A stretch of 64,000 bases of DNA from Rhizobium lusitanum (GCF_014189535.1 NZ_CP050308.1:2779001-2843000); one strand, 5' to 3'. Positions 1-9,538 are shown, numbered from the stretch's first letter. Notes: generated by a model not told the origin, from the letters alone. A program made the numbers and translations.

Positions 1-239
1 AGATGGCGGATGGCGGCATTCTGCGCCTCCAGCTCCACCGTGTCATATTCGGTCCGGCAGACCTTCAGAACATAGTTGTTCGTGCCGGTATCGACGCGGT
101 AGTTGCGATCCTGCTGGCTGCCAAGTTCGGTGAGCATTCCGGACAGACCGTAGTGCGTCTGCAGGAGTTCCGCTGCTTCCTCCGGCGTGATGTCCGGTCT
201 TGGCAGTTGCATACGATTGACGAGCGCGGCGTCGGTCAT
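1..239 (-). CDS. APH-fold kinase-like protein, N-terminal fragment (runs off the window)
   Basis: Only the first 79 codons are present; the gene continues beyond base 1. It opens at an ATG preceded by a GGGGAG ribosome-binding site. The visible part contains the segments RNYRVDTG and YVLKVC, which match the glycine-loop strand and the ATP-binding lysine strand at the start of the aminoglycoside/choline/hydroxylysine phosphotransferase fold (APH family). In rhizobia such an N-terminus belongs either to a stand-alone kinase (hydroxylysine or homoserine kinase-like) or to long fusions that carry a class III PLP aminotransferase behind the kinase domain; the part that would decide is outside the window. 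The fold assignment is fairly safe and the substrate is unknown. Confidence 0.6.
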   Translation of the reverse strand, partial: MTDAALVNRMQLPRPDITPEEAAELLQTHYGLSGMLTELGSQQDRNYRVDTGTNNYVLKVCRTEYDTVELEAQNAAIRH

Positions 240-371
240 GGCTCCCCCGGATGGTTCATCTCAGTCGACACTAAACCATTCCGTCCTAAAGATAATCACC
301 GAAAACAAACAGGGTGAACGGACTATAGGATGGAAGATAGGCCACCGATCGCGCCTGCCTAGGTGCAGACG

Positions 372-929
372 TCACTCAACCTCGATCGAATAGCTGCAGC
401 CGGCCAGCGTCTTGCCGGGATGGGTGTCGACGGTCGAGACATTCAGGGTTATGCGCGAATGCAGCACCGTGTCGGAGTTTTCCAGTTGCTCCTTGCTGGA
501 GACGATCTCTTTTTCGCCAAGGAACTTGCCTGGTGTGTCGACGGCAACTTTGATGCCAAGCTGCTTGGCGAGCGGATGCGGATCGGCCTCATCGAGCACG
601 GCCAGTGGACCGGAGGGGGCGAAGGCAACCCTGTCGGTCTGTCGGCCGAAAACGGTGATCGGCTTCTCCAGCTTGAATTCCCGAAGCATGAGATTGTCGG
701 ACGGCAGCTCGGTGACGCCCATCAGCTTCATCGCCTCGACGCTCCCAGGCCCGGTCAGCCACATGGCAAAGCCGTTGTAGCTCGGCACATCGTAGCTGGT
801 GCATTCGACCAGCTTGGCGAGATCGACCTTCAAGGGATCGTCCTCGGTCGTGGCGGCGATCGAGCCTTGCGCCGTCACGAGCATGATAAGGGCCGAAAGC
901 GGCAGGATTCTATTCAGGTGTGACGGCAA
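372..929 (-). CDS. Secreted protein of unknown function
   Basis: 185 residues. The start chosen is TTG at 929, because a strong GGAGGGGAAA ribosome-binding site lies directly before it and it gives a complete Sec signal peptide (positive residue, hydrophobic stretch around residues 8-24, cleavage near GSIAA-TT). The first internal ATG would cut the signal peptide in half. The mature part of about 160 residues has two cysteines (in VECTSYD and AGCSY), one near each end, that could form a disulfide, which fits a periplasmic protein. I recognise no enzymatic motif. It stands alone between purU and the APH-type gene, all on the minus strand. A real gene by signal peptide and codon use; the function cannot be named. 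Confidence 0.7.
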   Translation of the reverse strand: MPSHLNRILPLSALIMLVTAQGSIAATTEDDPLKVDLAKLVECTSYDVPSYNGFAMWLTGPGSVEAMKLMGVTELPSDNLMLREFKLEKPITVFGRQTDRVAFAPSGPLAVLDEADPHPLAKQLGIKVAVDTPGKFLGEKEIVSSKEQLENSDTVLHSRITLNVSTVDTHPGKTLAGCSYSIEVE

Positions 930-1015
930 TTTCCCCTCCGCACTGCCAGGCGATTCGATATCGGCCGTATTAGATCGTATTTTGGAGGGGAAAGAAAACA
1001 GGGGTCGACCGCGTC

Positions 1016-1900
1016 TTACCCCATCCTCTCGGATGCATAGCTTCCCGGGCTTGCCGGGAAGACGATGGTGCGGTTGCCGTTGAGGAAGGTGCGGTAGTGG
1101 ATATGGGCGTGGATGGCACGCGCCAGTACCTGGCTTTCGACATCACGGCCGATCGAGACGTAATCGTCCGCCGACTGCGCATGCGTGATCCGCGCCGTGT
1201 CCTGCTCGATGATCGGACCCTCGTCCAGATCGGCAGTGACATAATGCGCGGTTGCCCCGATCAGCTTTACGCCGCGCTCATAGGCCTGCTTATAGGGGTT
1301 GGCTCCCTTGAAGCTCGGCAGGAAGGAATGGTGGATGTTGATGATCCGTCCCGACATCTTGCTGCACATCGAATCCGACAGGATCTGCATATAGCGGGCC
1401 AGCACAATCAGTTCGGTGCCGGTCTGTTCGACCACATCCATGATCCGGGCTTCCGCCTGCGGCTTGTTGGCCTTGGTCACCGGAATATGGTGGAAGGGAA
1501 TGTCGTGGTTCACCACCACCTTCTGGTATTCAAAGTGATTGGAGACGACACCGACGATGTCGATCGGCAGTGCGCCGATCTTCCAGCGGTAGAGCAGGTC
1601 ATTCAGACAATGACCGAAGCGCGAGACCATCAGCAGCACCTTCATGCGCTTCTGGGTATCGTGGATCTCGGCCTCCATCTCGAATTTGGCCGCGATCGGC
1701 TTGAAGCCCTCAAGCAGCGCCTCCTGGCCGATGCCCTCTTCGGACACAAAACTGACCCGCATGAAGAACTTGCCGGTATCCAGATCGTCGAACTGGCTGG
1801 AATCGACGATGTTGCAGCCCTGATCCGCCAGATAGTTGGCAATCGCCGCAACAATCCCCCGCGTCGAGTGGCACGATACCGTGAGTACGAAATGCGTCAT
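1016..1900 (-). CDS. purU: Formyltetrahydrofolate deformylase
   Basis: PurU hydrolyses 10-formyltetrahydrofolate to tetrahydrofolate and formate in the cytoplasm, balancing the one-carbon pool and supplying formate for PurT-type purine synthesis. The 294 residues match the family length. Residues 1-80 form an ACT regulatory domain (opening LTVSCHSTRGIVAAIA). Residues 85-285 are the formyltransferase domain with the block INIHHSFLPSFKGANPY (about 187-203), which carries the conserved catalytic Asn and His, and the DEGPII motif near 226 with the catalytic Asp. Start ATG has an AGAGAAGAG site upstream. In rhizobia purU often lies close to folD or GcvT-like genes; here it is a single transcription unit. 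Confidence 0.95.
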   Translation of the reverse strand: MTHFVLTVSCHSTRGIVAAIANYLADQGCNIVDSSQFDDLDTGKFFMRVSFVSEEGIGQEALLEGFKPIAAKFEMEAEIHDTQKRMKVLLMVSRFGHCLNDLLYRWKIGALPIDIVGVVSNHFEYQKVVVNHDIPFHHIPVTKANKPQAEARIMDVVEQTGTELIVLARYMQILSDSMCSKMSGRIINIHHSFLPSFKGANPYKQAYERGVKLIGATAHYVTADLDEGPIIEQDTARITHAQSADDYVSIGRDVESQVLARAIHAHIHYRTFLNGNRTIVFPASPGSYASERMG

Positions 1901-2066
1901 ATCTCTTCTCTCTTCCGCCGGTGTGCCCGCTTGTTTTGGCGCCCGCCTGCTTAAATCAAATCGAAACTATGGGGAATATGCCCCTCAACCATGTTTCCAC
2001 GGCTACTTTAGGCAAGATGATCGGAAAAACCGTTCCCGTTGCGCCTTCGAACGGCGCATCCCCGCC

Positions 2067-3302
2067 TTAGCTGTTGGTGGCGAGCGAGAGCCTCTGCGGC
2101 TGCTTTGCCTGCGTGCCCTCGTTGAATTTCAGGAAGCCCACCAACAGCCAGACCAGCCCGGCCGTCTTCATCGAGAAGATGGCCGTGGAGCCGATCATCA
2201 GGTTCAGGAACAGGAAGAGGGAAAGAGCGTGGCCGAGCCGCCGCTGATTGACGGTCTCGCCTCCGGGATAGAGCGAGGCATAGAGCCAGAACAGGATCAG
2301 GCCGAAGATGGTGGCGCCGTATATGATGTAGACATAGCCGCTGTCGTAGAAGATGCCGACCTGATCGAGCTGCAGGCCGATGGTACTCTGCAGGTCCATG
2401 CCGAGGAAGGCTCTCACCGTACCGTTGATGCGACCGACGAAGTTGTCGCCGGTAACGCCCGGCTTGAGGGCGTTGATGACGAACCCGACGAGGATGATCA
2501 AGGGCATCGTCAAAAGGTCGAGCAGCTTGGGGAGCCAGGGATAGATGAAATAGCCGGCGATGCTGATGAGGCTGAAAATCAGCATCGTGCGTGTGTCGTT
2601 CGTCAGCAGGATCAGAATGACGGTCGATATGAACAGTAGCCTGTCGGACGGTCGCAGCCGGCTGGAGAAGCTGATCAGGTAGAGGACCATCACGCCGCAG
2701 AAATTGGCAAGCGAGACCTGCTCCAGGAAGATGGATGACGAGCGATGGTCTATCAGGCCGAAGGAGAACCGCCCCTCGAACCCGAGCGCCCCACGGAACA
2801 GCCCGATATCGCTGTAGGTGGCGGGCGGCACGCCGCGCGTATTCTGGAAATATTCAGCCGGATGAAAGAGCGCGACATATTCCGTCACCGACACGATTTC
2901 GCAGATGAGCACGGCGAGCACGGCAATGCAGGAAATCCTGAAAGCCAGCTTCAGCGTGCGCTCGTTGCAAAGCCTGCCCATGATGGAAAACACAAAGATG
3001 ATCATCACGTTGCGAAGGTGATCGACATAGGGCTGCTTGTTGATGGCGATGACGAAGACCGTCAGTACGATGGTCAGGAGCAGATAGAGGAGCGGCGCCA
3101 TATCCTCCTCATAAATCCCCTTCTTCAATATATAGGCGAAGCTTGCCACTTGCAGGAGCACTTCGCTCATCACCACGGCGTTTGGCGTTAGCGGTGTGAT
3201 GTTATGATTGATGAAGGCGAGGATGCTATTATACAGGACCGCGAGCAGCGAGATGGCGAGAATGACGTAGTTTATGGGCTGCTTTTCGCCTGAGCTTTGC
3301 AT
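2067..3302 (-). CDS. Wzy/O-antigen-ligase-like polysaccharide polymerase, multi-pass membrane protein
   Basis: 411 residues with about ten to twelve hydrophobic segments spread over the whole length (for example VILAISLLAVLYNSI, LLYLLLTIVLTVFVIAI, LIILVGFVINAL, ALSLFLFLNLMIG) and a longer periplasmic loop in the middle (about residues 150-185), the usual plan of Wzy polymerases and WaaL ligases. A conserved-looking segment NDTRTMLIF lies after TM7, as in many O-antigen polymerase family proteins. It lies 86 bp downstream of a periplasmic GH5 gene on the same strand and opposite a Wzz-like gene, so it probably polymerises lipid-linked repeat units on the outer face of the inner membrane. The polymer is not identifiable from sequence. 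Family call good, exact role inferred. Confidence 0.75.
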   Translation of the reverse strand: MQSSGEKQPINYVILAISLLAVLYNSILAFINHNITPLTPNAVVMSEVLLQVASFAYILKKGIYEEDMAPLLYLLLTIVLTVFVIAINKQPYVDHLRNVMIIFVFSIMGRLCNERTLKLAFRISCIAVLAVLICEIVSVTEYVALFHPAEYFQNTRGVPPATYSDIGLFRGALGFEGRFSFGLIDHRSSSIFLEQVSLANFCGVMVLYLISFSSRLRPSDRLLFISTVILILLTNDTRTMLIFSLISIAGYFIYPWLPKLLDLLTMPLIILVGFVINALKPGVTGDNFVGRINGTVRAFLGMDLQSTIGLQLDQVGIFYDSGYVYIIYGATIFGLILFWLYASLYPGGETVNQRRLGHALSLFLFLNLMIGSTAIFSMKTAGLVWLLVGFLKFNEGTQAKQPQRLSLATNS

Positions 3303-3388
3303 GAAATATCCGGGGTCGTGGCGTCTCTGGCCGTGGGCACCATATCAGGCTGATGATTCGCGGCAAAGCGCCGGACGCTCGCTGCCCG

Positions 3389-4468
3389 TCAGTTTGAGGG
3401 CTTGATGAGAGCGCATGATGGTGCCACCGAGGCTTTCCTGCTCAGGCCATCCGCCAGTACCTTCATCTGTGGCTTGTCGCGGCCGTTGTGCGGCTGGACG
3501 TTCAGTGGCTCGTCGGGCGCCCACCAGTCGCCGGCCGCCCAGTAGCTCCAACCGAGCCAGACGTCGCTATTGGTGTTCATGACGCCGAGGACCTGTTTGA
3601 GGCCCTTGAGGCAGCCATCATTGCCGGCCACGCCGAATTCACCGAGGAAACCGCGCTTGCCGTTCTTGCGCAGCCAGTCGGTGACGTCGTTCAGACCTTT
3701 GATGGCCTTATCGTTGCCGTCACAGGCCGGATGCGTGCCGGAGCTGTCCGCATCGAGATACTGGTGGAATTCGAAGGCGTAGAAATCGAGGGGATCCTTG
3801 ACGCCGAGCATCACGGTGCCGTTGGCGCCGCCGCCAAGTACATCGGCGGACCAGCTATGCGCGCCGGTCCAGTTCGTGCCGGGCACGAGGATGAGGTTGC
3901 GCGCGCCGACGGTGCGGATGCTGCGGATGGCCGTGTTGGCCAGTTCCAGCCAATCGGGCGCCTTGATATCATGCGGCTCGTTCATCAGGCCGAAGGAGAC
4001 ACCCTTGAGATTGGCGAACTCGACGGCGAGCCGCGCCCAGAAGTCGCCAAAAGCAAGATCGCCCGCCGGTACCTGCGGGAGCTGGATCTTGTCGTAGTAG
4101 CCGTAATTATGCGGATCGAGGACAACGGCCATGCCATGCTTTTGAATGAGATCGACGGCATCCTTGAGGCTTTGCAGCTCCTTTCCGTCGAGCGGCTGGC
4201 TCAATACGGGCTGCAGCCGCTCCCAGCGGAAGGGCAGGCGCACCACGTTCATCCCCTTGCCCGCGAAATAGCGCACCGTGTCTTCGGAAGGGTAGATATA
4301 GTTGGTGCCGAGTACGCCGCCGCGGTCGCCATATTCGGCGCCGGAAAGATTGATGCCGCGATAGCAGAGCTGCGATGCGGCAAGGCCAGTGTCGGCCTCA
4401 GCGACGACGGCGAGCACAACCATGGCCGCGAGCGATCGGCGCAGCAGTCTCGTCATCGGTCCGGCCAT
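3389..4468 (-). CDS. Periplasmic glycoside hydrolase family 5 (cellulase-like)
   Basis: About 359 residues with an N-terminal signal peptide (TRLLRRS then a hydrophobic run to GLAA) and a GH5 TIM barrel. Key GH5 features are visible: YRGINLSGAEYG near the start, VVLDPHNY, FGLMNEPHD with the acid/base Glu, FEFHQYLDADSSGTH, and GFLGEFG with the nucleophile Glu, followed by WLGWSYWAAG. It probably cleaves a beta-1,4-glucan or glucomannan-like polymer. Placed with a polymerase and a chain-length protein, it is likely a periplasmic trimming or quality-control enzyme for the exported polysaccharide rather than a nutrient enzyme. I prefer the ATG at 4468, which has a GGGAG site 6 bases upstream; an ATG at 4510 would add 14 charged residues and has a poor site. 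Confidence 0.88.
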   Translation of the reverse strand: MAGPMTRLLRRSLAAMVVLAVVAEADTGLAASQLCYRGINLSGAEYGDRGGVLGTNYIYPSEDTVRYFAGKGMNVVRLPFRWERLQPVLSQPLDGKELQSLKDAVDLIQKHGMAVVLDPHNYGYYDKIQLPQVPAGDLAFGDFWARLAVEFANLKGVSFGLMNEPHDIKAPDWLELANTAIRSIRTVGARNLILVPGTNWTGAHSWSADVLGGGANGTVMLGVKDPLDFYAFEFHQYLDADSSGTHPACDGNDKAIKGLNDVTDWLRKNGKRGFLGEFGVAGNDGCLKGLKQVLGVMNTNSDVWLGWSYWAAGDWWAPDEPLNVQPHNGRDKPQMKVLADGLSRKASVAPSCALIKPSN

Positions 4469-4677
4469 TGCAAGCTCCCGTTCTTCCTGTCGCCTGTTGG
4501 CCCGCTTCATAGGCCTGCCCGGTTGAATATTGATGAAGACAGGGGCTCTGCAGGCCCTTGCCGACGTTTGCCGGGGGACTTCCTGGGAATGTCCTTAATG
4601 GTCCGTTAGCCAAACATTTCTAAACTCCCCGCATCTGTTGCGTGGGATCCGCGCGAGCGGGTCCCTGAAAGTCTGGT

Positions 4678-6351
4678 ATGAGTTCATTGGAACGAAACAA
4701 GCGATCGAGCCACTTTCCGAGTTGGCGCAGCAACGAGCCGTCCGAAGGGCAGGGCGAAGGCTTGCGCCTGCGCGGCCCGGTGGTGCGACCGCGGGATTTC
4801 GTCCATGAGGTCCAGCCCGTCGCCGCCGAGCAGCCGGCCGATGCCATAACGCCGGTAATCCCGGCGCATTCGGAACCACCGCCTACGGTTGAGCCCAAGC
4901 CGGAAGCCGCACTGCCGCCGGCGACCAAGCCAACCGTGGCTGCCGCGATCCCGGCTGCCGAGCCGCTTGTCGTCGTTGCGCCACAGATAGCCTCGCCGAC
5001 GCCTGATACTGAGACACCGCTTCTCGACCTGCGCTCTGCTGTCCGTTCGATCTGGGCAAAAAAGCTCCTGGTTCTGGCGCTTGCCGTGGCCGGGGCCGTG
5101 CTGGGCGCGGCCGTCATTCCGATGCTGCCGCAGAAATTCACGGCTGAAACCAGCCTCTACTTCGATCCGCGTCAAACCGGCGGCGCCGATTCGTCACAGT
5201 CGCCGCCGATCGCGCCGGAACTGATCCTGACGATGATCGACAGCCAGACGCAGATCCTGTCCTCCGGCAAGGTGCTGGCCCGGGTCGTGGATACGCTGAA
5301 GCTCGATCAGGATCCGCAATTCAATGGCGGCGCCGGTGGCGAGGCGGCGAAATACATGGCAGTGACGGTCTTGGCGAAGGCCGTGCAGATTGCCCGCGAG
5401 GCCAGCACCTATGTCGTGTCGTTGAAGGTGACGACGCGCGATGCGCAAAAGTCGGCCGGGATCGCCAACCAGCTTGTCACCTCGTTCATTGAGGAGGAGA
5501 GCAAGGCGGCGGCGAACACATATCAGACCAGCAATACCGCGCTGGATGGCAGGCTCGAGGATCTGCGCGACCAGGTGCGAGCCGCCGAAAAGGCGGCCGA
5601 GGCCTATCGGGCCGATAACGATATGGTTGCCGTCGGAGGCAACCTGATGTCCGACAAGCGCCTGACCGCGCTCAACGACATGCTGGTGGTGGCGCAGCAA
5701 AAGACGATTGAGGCGAAAGCACGCGCCGAGGCCGCCGACAGGCTGAGTTTCACGGACGTCGTCTCCAACGGCCCTTCGGCAACGGCGACGGCCGCATCCA
5801 CCTCGCTCAGCAGCCTGCGTCAGCAATATGCGGTACTAGCCGCCAATGTCGGCAGTCTGCAAAGCCAGCTCGGCGCTCGTCATCCCCGCCTGCTTGCCGC
5901 CAAATCTTCGCTGGATAGTCTCTCGGTCGAGATCCGCAGCGAGTTGCAGCGGCAGACGACCTCGGCCCGCGCCGATTACGATCAGGCGCAGAAGGCCGAG
6001 CAGGATATCGCCAAGGAACTTTCGGTGCAAAAGGCATCGCAGGTCAACACATCAGGCAAGCTGGTCGGCCTCAACGAACTCGAGCGCAAGGCTGCAGCCG
6101 CTCGCGACGCGTACCAGGCGCTGTTGAAGCGATCCGGCCAGACCAGCGATGCCCGGGATCTGTCACAGAGCAACATCCGGGTTATTTCCGAAGCCGAACC
6201 GCCGCTGACGGCGGATGGGCCAAGCCGGAAGGTGATGATGGTGGCCGGATTGATCGCCGGTGCGTTGTTCGGCATGGGGCTCGGCATGGCCTTTGCCGTC
6301 CTCGCCGGCCTGTTCCGGCATCCGGTGATCCGCGGATATCTCGGAAAGTAA
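4678..6351 (+). CDS. Wzz/GumC-family polysaccharide chain-length and export protein, no kinase domain
   Basis: 557 residues. A proline/alanine-rich cytoplasmic N-terminus of about 120 residues precedes TM1 (KKLLVLALAVAGAVLG, about 125-145). The large periplasmic part has the Wzz signature (FTAETSLYFDPRQ) and long alpha-helical coiled-coil stretches (about 290-450), with the GNVR-like segment GLNELERKAAAARDAYQALL before TM2 (about 520-548, GLIAGALFGMGLGMAFAVL). The protein ends after TM2, without Walker A/B motifs or a tyrosine-rich tail, so it is the GumC/Wzz-like half only; any BY-kinase partner must be encoded elsewhere. It is divergent from the GH5-polymerase pair and shares the 209-bp intergenic region with it. 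It should control chain length and link to an outer-membrane channel of the Wza type. Confidence 0.85.
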   Translation: MSSLERNKRSSHFPSWRSNEPSEGQGEGLRLRGPVVRPRDFVHEVQPVAAEQPADAITPVIPAHSEPPPTVEPKPEAALPPATKPTVAAAIPAAEPLVVVAPQIASPTPDTETPLLDLRSAVRSIWAKKLLVLALAVAGAVLGAAVIPMLPQKFTAETSLYFDPRQTGGADSSQSPPIAPELILTMIDSQTQILSSGKVLARVVDTLKLDQDPQFNGGAGGEAAKYMAVTVLAKAVQIAREASTYVVSLKVTTRDAQKSAGIANQLVTSFIEEESKAAANTYQTSNTALDGRLEDLRDQVRAAEKAAEAYRADNDMVAVGGNLMSDKRLTALNDMLVVAQQKTIEAKARAEAADRLSFTDVVSNGPSATATAASTSLSSLRQQYAVLAANVGSLQSQLGARHPRLLAAKSSLDSLSVEIRSELQRQTTSARADYDQAQKAEQDIAKELSVQKASQVNTSGKLVGLNELERKAAAARDAYQALLKRSGQTSDARDLSQSNIRVISEAEPPLTADGPSRKVMMVAGLIAGALFGMGLGMAFAVLAGLFRHPVIRGYLGK

Positions 6352-6566
6352 TATTGTCGCCATTTTTTGCGTTAGATGTCCGCTTCAAGATCAGGGATGC
6401 AATTGCGCGTGCGCTGTTCTAAAAGTGAATGGACGCAGAGAGTGTTTGCATTTTGCTAATGGAAGCATAAAGACAATCATGCTGTGTCGTGCAATACATG
6501 ATGGTGCAATTTATGCGAGAAAAGCGGTATGCTGGTCCGTTGACCGGCGCCAGGGGAAATTGACCG

Positions 6567-8555
6567 ATGGTGCCCGCGGATAAGCTTGTCCTGCCGTTCC
6601 TGGCGCTGCCGCGCTCGACCAAGCGCGCGCTAGCGCTGCTCGTTGATGCCAGCCTGTGCGTGCTGACGGTCTGGTTCGCCTACTGTCTCCGTCTGGACGA
6701 CTGGGTGATCCTGGAGGGTGTCGAGTGGCTGCCCGCGATCGTTTCCCTCCTCGTCGCCATCCCGATCTTCATCGTCCTTGGCCTCTATCGCGCCATTTTC
6801 CGCTACGCCGGCATGTCGGCCTTCATGACCGTCGTCAAGGCGGTGGCGATCTATGCGCTCGCCTTCATGACCATTTTTACGGCGATCAGCGTGCCCGGCG
6901 TGCCGCGCACGGTCGGCATCCTGCAGCCGTTGCTGCTGCTCATCGCCATCGGCCTGTCGCGCATGTGGACCCGCTATTGGCTCGGCAACGCCTATCAGCG
7001 GCTCTTGAACCGCAACCAGCTCGGCAAGGTGTTGATCTATGGCGCCGGCGCCTCCGGGCGCCAGCTTTCCGGCGCGCTTGCCAACAGCGCCGAACTAAAT
7101 GTCGTCGGCTATCTCGATGACGACCGTAATCTGCATGGCAGCATCATGGGCGGCCTGCCGATCTACGATCCGACCGATCTGCCGGCGCTGGTGATCTCCG
7201 GCGACATCAAGGGCGTGCTGCTTGCGCTGCCGAATGCGTCGCGCCAGCGCCGCAACGAAATTCTGGAAAGCATGCGCAAGGCACGCGTCACCGTGCGCAC
7301 CATGCCGGACCTGACGGCGCTCGCTCAGGGGCGTGTGGCCGTTTCCGATCTCCGCGAACTCGATATCGAAGACCTGCTTGGCCGCAACGTGATCGCGCCC
7401 GATCGCGCCCTGATCGAGAAGAATATTCGTGGCAAGGTCGTCATGGTGACCGGCGCGGGCGGCTCGATCGGCAGCGAACTTTGCCGCCAGATCCTGAAGA
7501 ACGGCCCTTCCTCCCTGCTGCTGGTGGAGCAGAATGAATTCGGACTCTACGCCATTCACGGTGAGCTTGAGAAGTTGGCGGCGACATCGGGAAACAGCGA
7601 TATCCGCATCATCCCTTTCCTGGCCTCTATCCGCGATGGCCGAAGGCTGAAGCGGATCATGGAGGCATGGCAGCCGAAGACCGTCTATCATGCCGCCGCC
7701 TACAAGCATGTGCCGCTCGTCGAATACAATCCCGTCGAAGGTGTCCGCAACAATGTCATGGGAACGCTGACCACCGCCGAAGTGGCGCGTGACTGCGGTG
7801 TCGAGGACTTCGTGCTGATCAGCACCGACAAGGCCGTGCGCCCGACCAATGTCATGGGCGCCAGCAAGCGATTGGCGGAGATGGTGCTGCAGGCGATGGA
7901 TGCGGACCGCAAGCCCGGCGCCGTCGGTACCAATTTCGCCATGGTCCGTTTCGGCAACGTGCTCGGCTCTTCCGGCTCCGTCGTGCCGCTCTTCCGCCAG
8001 CAGATCCGCGACGGCGGCCCGATCACGCTGACGCATCCCGATATCACCCGCTATTTCATGACCATCCCAGAGGCATCGCAGCTTGTCATCCAGGCCGGCG
8101 CCATGTCCGGCGGCGGCGACGTCTTCCTGCTCGACATGGGCGAACCGGTGCGTATTGCCGATCTCGCGCGCCGCATGGTGGAATTGTCCGGCCTGACGGT
8201 CAGGGACGAGGATGAGCCGGAGGGAGATATCGAACTGGAGATCACCGGCCTGAGACCGGGCGAGAAACTCTATGAAGAGCTGTTGATCGGCGACAATCCG
8301 CAGTCGACGAGCCATCCGCGCATCATGCGGGCCAAGGAAGATTTCCTGCCCTGGCCGGAACTGTCAAAGAAGCTTGCCGCGCTTGAGGCGGCGCTTGATG
8401 AAAATGACGTACCATTGGCTAGGGGCCTGCTGCAGAATCTGGTGTCCGGCTATACACCTAGCGGTGAGGTGGTCGATCTCGTCTTCCGCGAGCGCGAGAT
8501 GGATTTGCCTCTCGACGAGCCGAATTTCGACAACATCGTCCGGCTGTCGCCTTAG
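6567..8555 (+). CDS. Membrane-bound nucleoside-diphosphate-sugar 4,6-dehydratase (CapD/WbpM/FlaA1 family)
   Basis: 662 residues, the usual WbpM length. Four TM segments lie in residues 20-135; a first Rossmann-like domain with VLIYGAGASGRQL (about 155-167); and the catalytic SDR domain from about 290 with VTGAGGSIGSELC. The active site shows the atypical triad of this family: Ser419, Met430 and Lys434 in STDKAVRPTNVMGASK, with Met replacing the Tyr of normal SDRs, plus AAYKHVPLVE. Such enzymes turn UDP-GlcNAc into UDP-4-keto-6-deoxy-GlcNAc, the first step to diamino- or deoxy-sugars such as QuiNAc, often the first sugar of a repeat unit. An AGGGGA site lies 8 bases before the ATG. The end overlaps the convergent GT25 gene by 4 bp. 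Confidence 0.9.
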   Translation: MVPADKLVLPFLALPRSTKRALALLVDASLCVLTVWFAYCLRLDDWVILEGVEWLPAIVSLLVAIPIFIVLGLYRAIFRYAGMSAFMTVVKAVAIYALAFMTIFTAISVPGVPRTVGILQPLLLLIAIGLSRMWTRYWLGNAYQRLLNRNQLGKVLIYGAGASGRQLSGALANSAELNVVGYLDDDRNLHGSIMGGLPIYDPTDLPALVISGDIKGVLLALPNASRQRRNEILESMRKARVTVRTMPDLTALAQGRVAVSDLRELDIEDLLGRNVIAPDRALIEKNIRGKVVMVTGAGGSIGSELCRQILKNGPSSLLLVEQNEFGLYAIHGELEKLAATSGNSDIRIIPFLASIRDGRRLKRIMEAWQPKTVYHAAAYKHVPLVEYNPVEGVRNNVMGTLTTAEVARDCGVEDFVLISTDKAVRPTNVMGASKRLAEMVLQAMDADRKPGAVGTNFAMVRFGNVLGSSGSVVPLFRQQIRDGGPITLTHPDITRYFMTIPEASQLVIQAGAMSGGGDVFLLDMGEPVRIADLARRMVELSGLTVRDEDEPEGDIELEITGLRPGEKLYEELLIGDNPQSTSHPRIMRAKEDFLPWPELSKKLAALEAALDENDVPLARGLLQNLVSGYTPSGEVVDLVFREREMDLPLDEPNFDNIVRLSP

Positions 8556-9391
8556 GTCTCAGTGGTTTCCGAGGTCGGCTGAGGCTTGGCCTTCACGGTA
8601 TAGTGCCAACGACGAAGCTGATCGCAGGCGCGGAACCAGTAGGTTGTTGCCCGCAACAGGAAATGCCGCTTCACGGCGCGATAATGTACGCGCTTGCCGA
8701 TCGTCGTATCGGCGCGATGCGGGCTGAAGTCCGCCAGGTTTTCAAGGGTGGAGAAAGTTTCGACCCCCGTTGACCAGCCACGCTCGAGCGCGACGTCATA
8801 GGGCAGAAGCATCGGCTTCAACGTGACCAGCAGCTTCTTCGCGGCCGCACGGTTGACGATGTAACATGCAGCCGACCCCTGTGGTCCATGCATGCAGCGG
8901 CCGACGATATCGCTTTCCGTGGTTTCCGATAGCGGTTTGAACCCAACCAGCCGGTGGTTGACGAGCTTCACCAGACGCGCGCCACAGACGCTATCCATGG
9001 CGGACAGCGCACGCGGGATCAGCCTTTCGTTTAGCTCGACATCGTCCTCCATGATGATCGCCATCTTGTCGCCGCTGTCGATGAATTGCTGGAGCGCAAG
9101 CAGATGGCTGCGATAGCAGCCATATTCACCGGCCAACGGCTTGCGCCCATTGTGATAGACGAATTGCTGTGCCTGGAAATCGAGGCGTTCGCCTGCCGGA
9201 ATCTTGGCTCCGTCGATCGCGGTAACCCGTACGACATTCAGGCCATATTGAGTGGCCTGCCCACACAATCTTTCCCAGCGCTCGCGAGAGCGATCGAGAT
9301 TGATGACATAGATGCAGATCTGTCGTGCCAGACTGTCTGCGCCGGGTGCTTGCGTGTGTTGGATGATCCGATTGGCCTGTTCGAGAATCAC
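8552..9391 (-). CDS. Glycosyltransferase family 25 (LPS-type)
   Basis: About 279 residues of the LgtB/LOS glycosyltransferase family (GT25). Diagnostic parts are CIYVINLDRSRERWERL near the N-terminus, VTAIDGAKI, LAGEYGCYRSHLLALQ, the DXD-like metal site in AIIMEDDVEL, and GSAACYIVNRAAAKKLL. GT25 enzymes act in the cytoplasm, transferring galactose or similar sugars from a UDP donor to lipooligosaccharide or a lipid-linked glycan. I choose the GTG at 9391 because GGGAG stands six bases before it; a GTG at 9442 extends the frame by 17 residues that do not look like the family. It lies tail to tail with the dehydratase gene (4 bp overlap). Likely part of the same surface-glycan block. Confidence 0.85.
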   Translation of the reverse strand: MILEQANRIIQHTQAPGADSLARQICIYVINLDRSRERWERLCGQATQYGLNVVRVTAIDGAKIPAGERLDFQAQQFVYHNGRKPLAGEYGCYRSHLLALQQFIDSGDKMAIIMEDDVELNERLIPRALSAMDSVCGARLVKLVNHRLVGFKPLSETTESDIVGRCMHGPQGSAACYIVNRAAAKKLLVTLKPMLLPYDVALERGWSTGVETFSTLENLADFSPHRADTTIGKRVHYRAVKRHFLLRATTYWFRACDQLRRWHYTVKAKPQPTSETTET

Positions 9392-9538
9392 CTTTGCTCC
9401 CACAAGTAGAAAATTTGATAACGATAAACTATAGCGACACACTCATTAATATATAACAAGCTTCTTACTTTTCTCAAACTCGGTTTGTATGACAATTCCC
9501 CATGTTGAGGTAAAAGCATTTTCACTGCCGTAACTTAC

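Noticed and set aside
7095..8315. Minus-strand open frame of about 400 codons
   Set aside because: Antisense to the WbpM-like dehydratase, which has all catalytic motifs.
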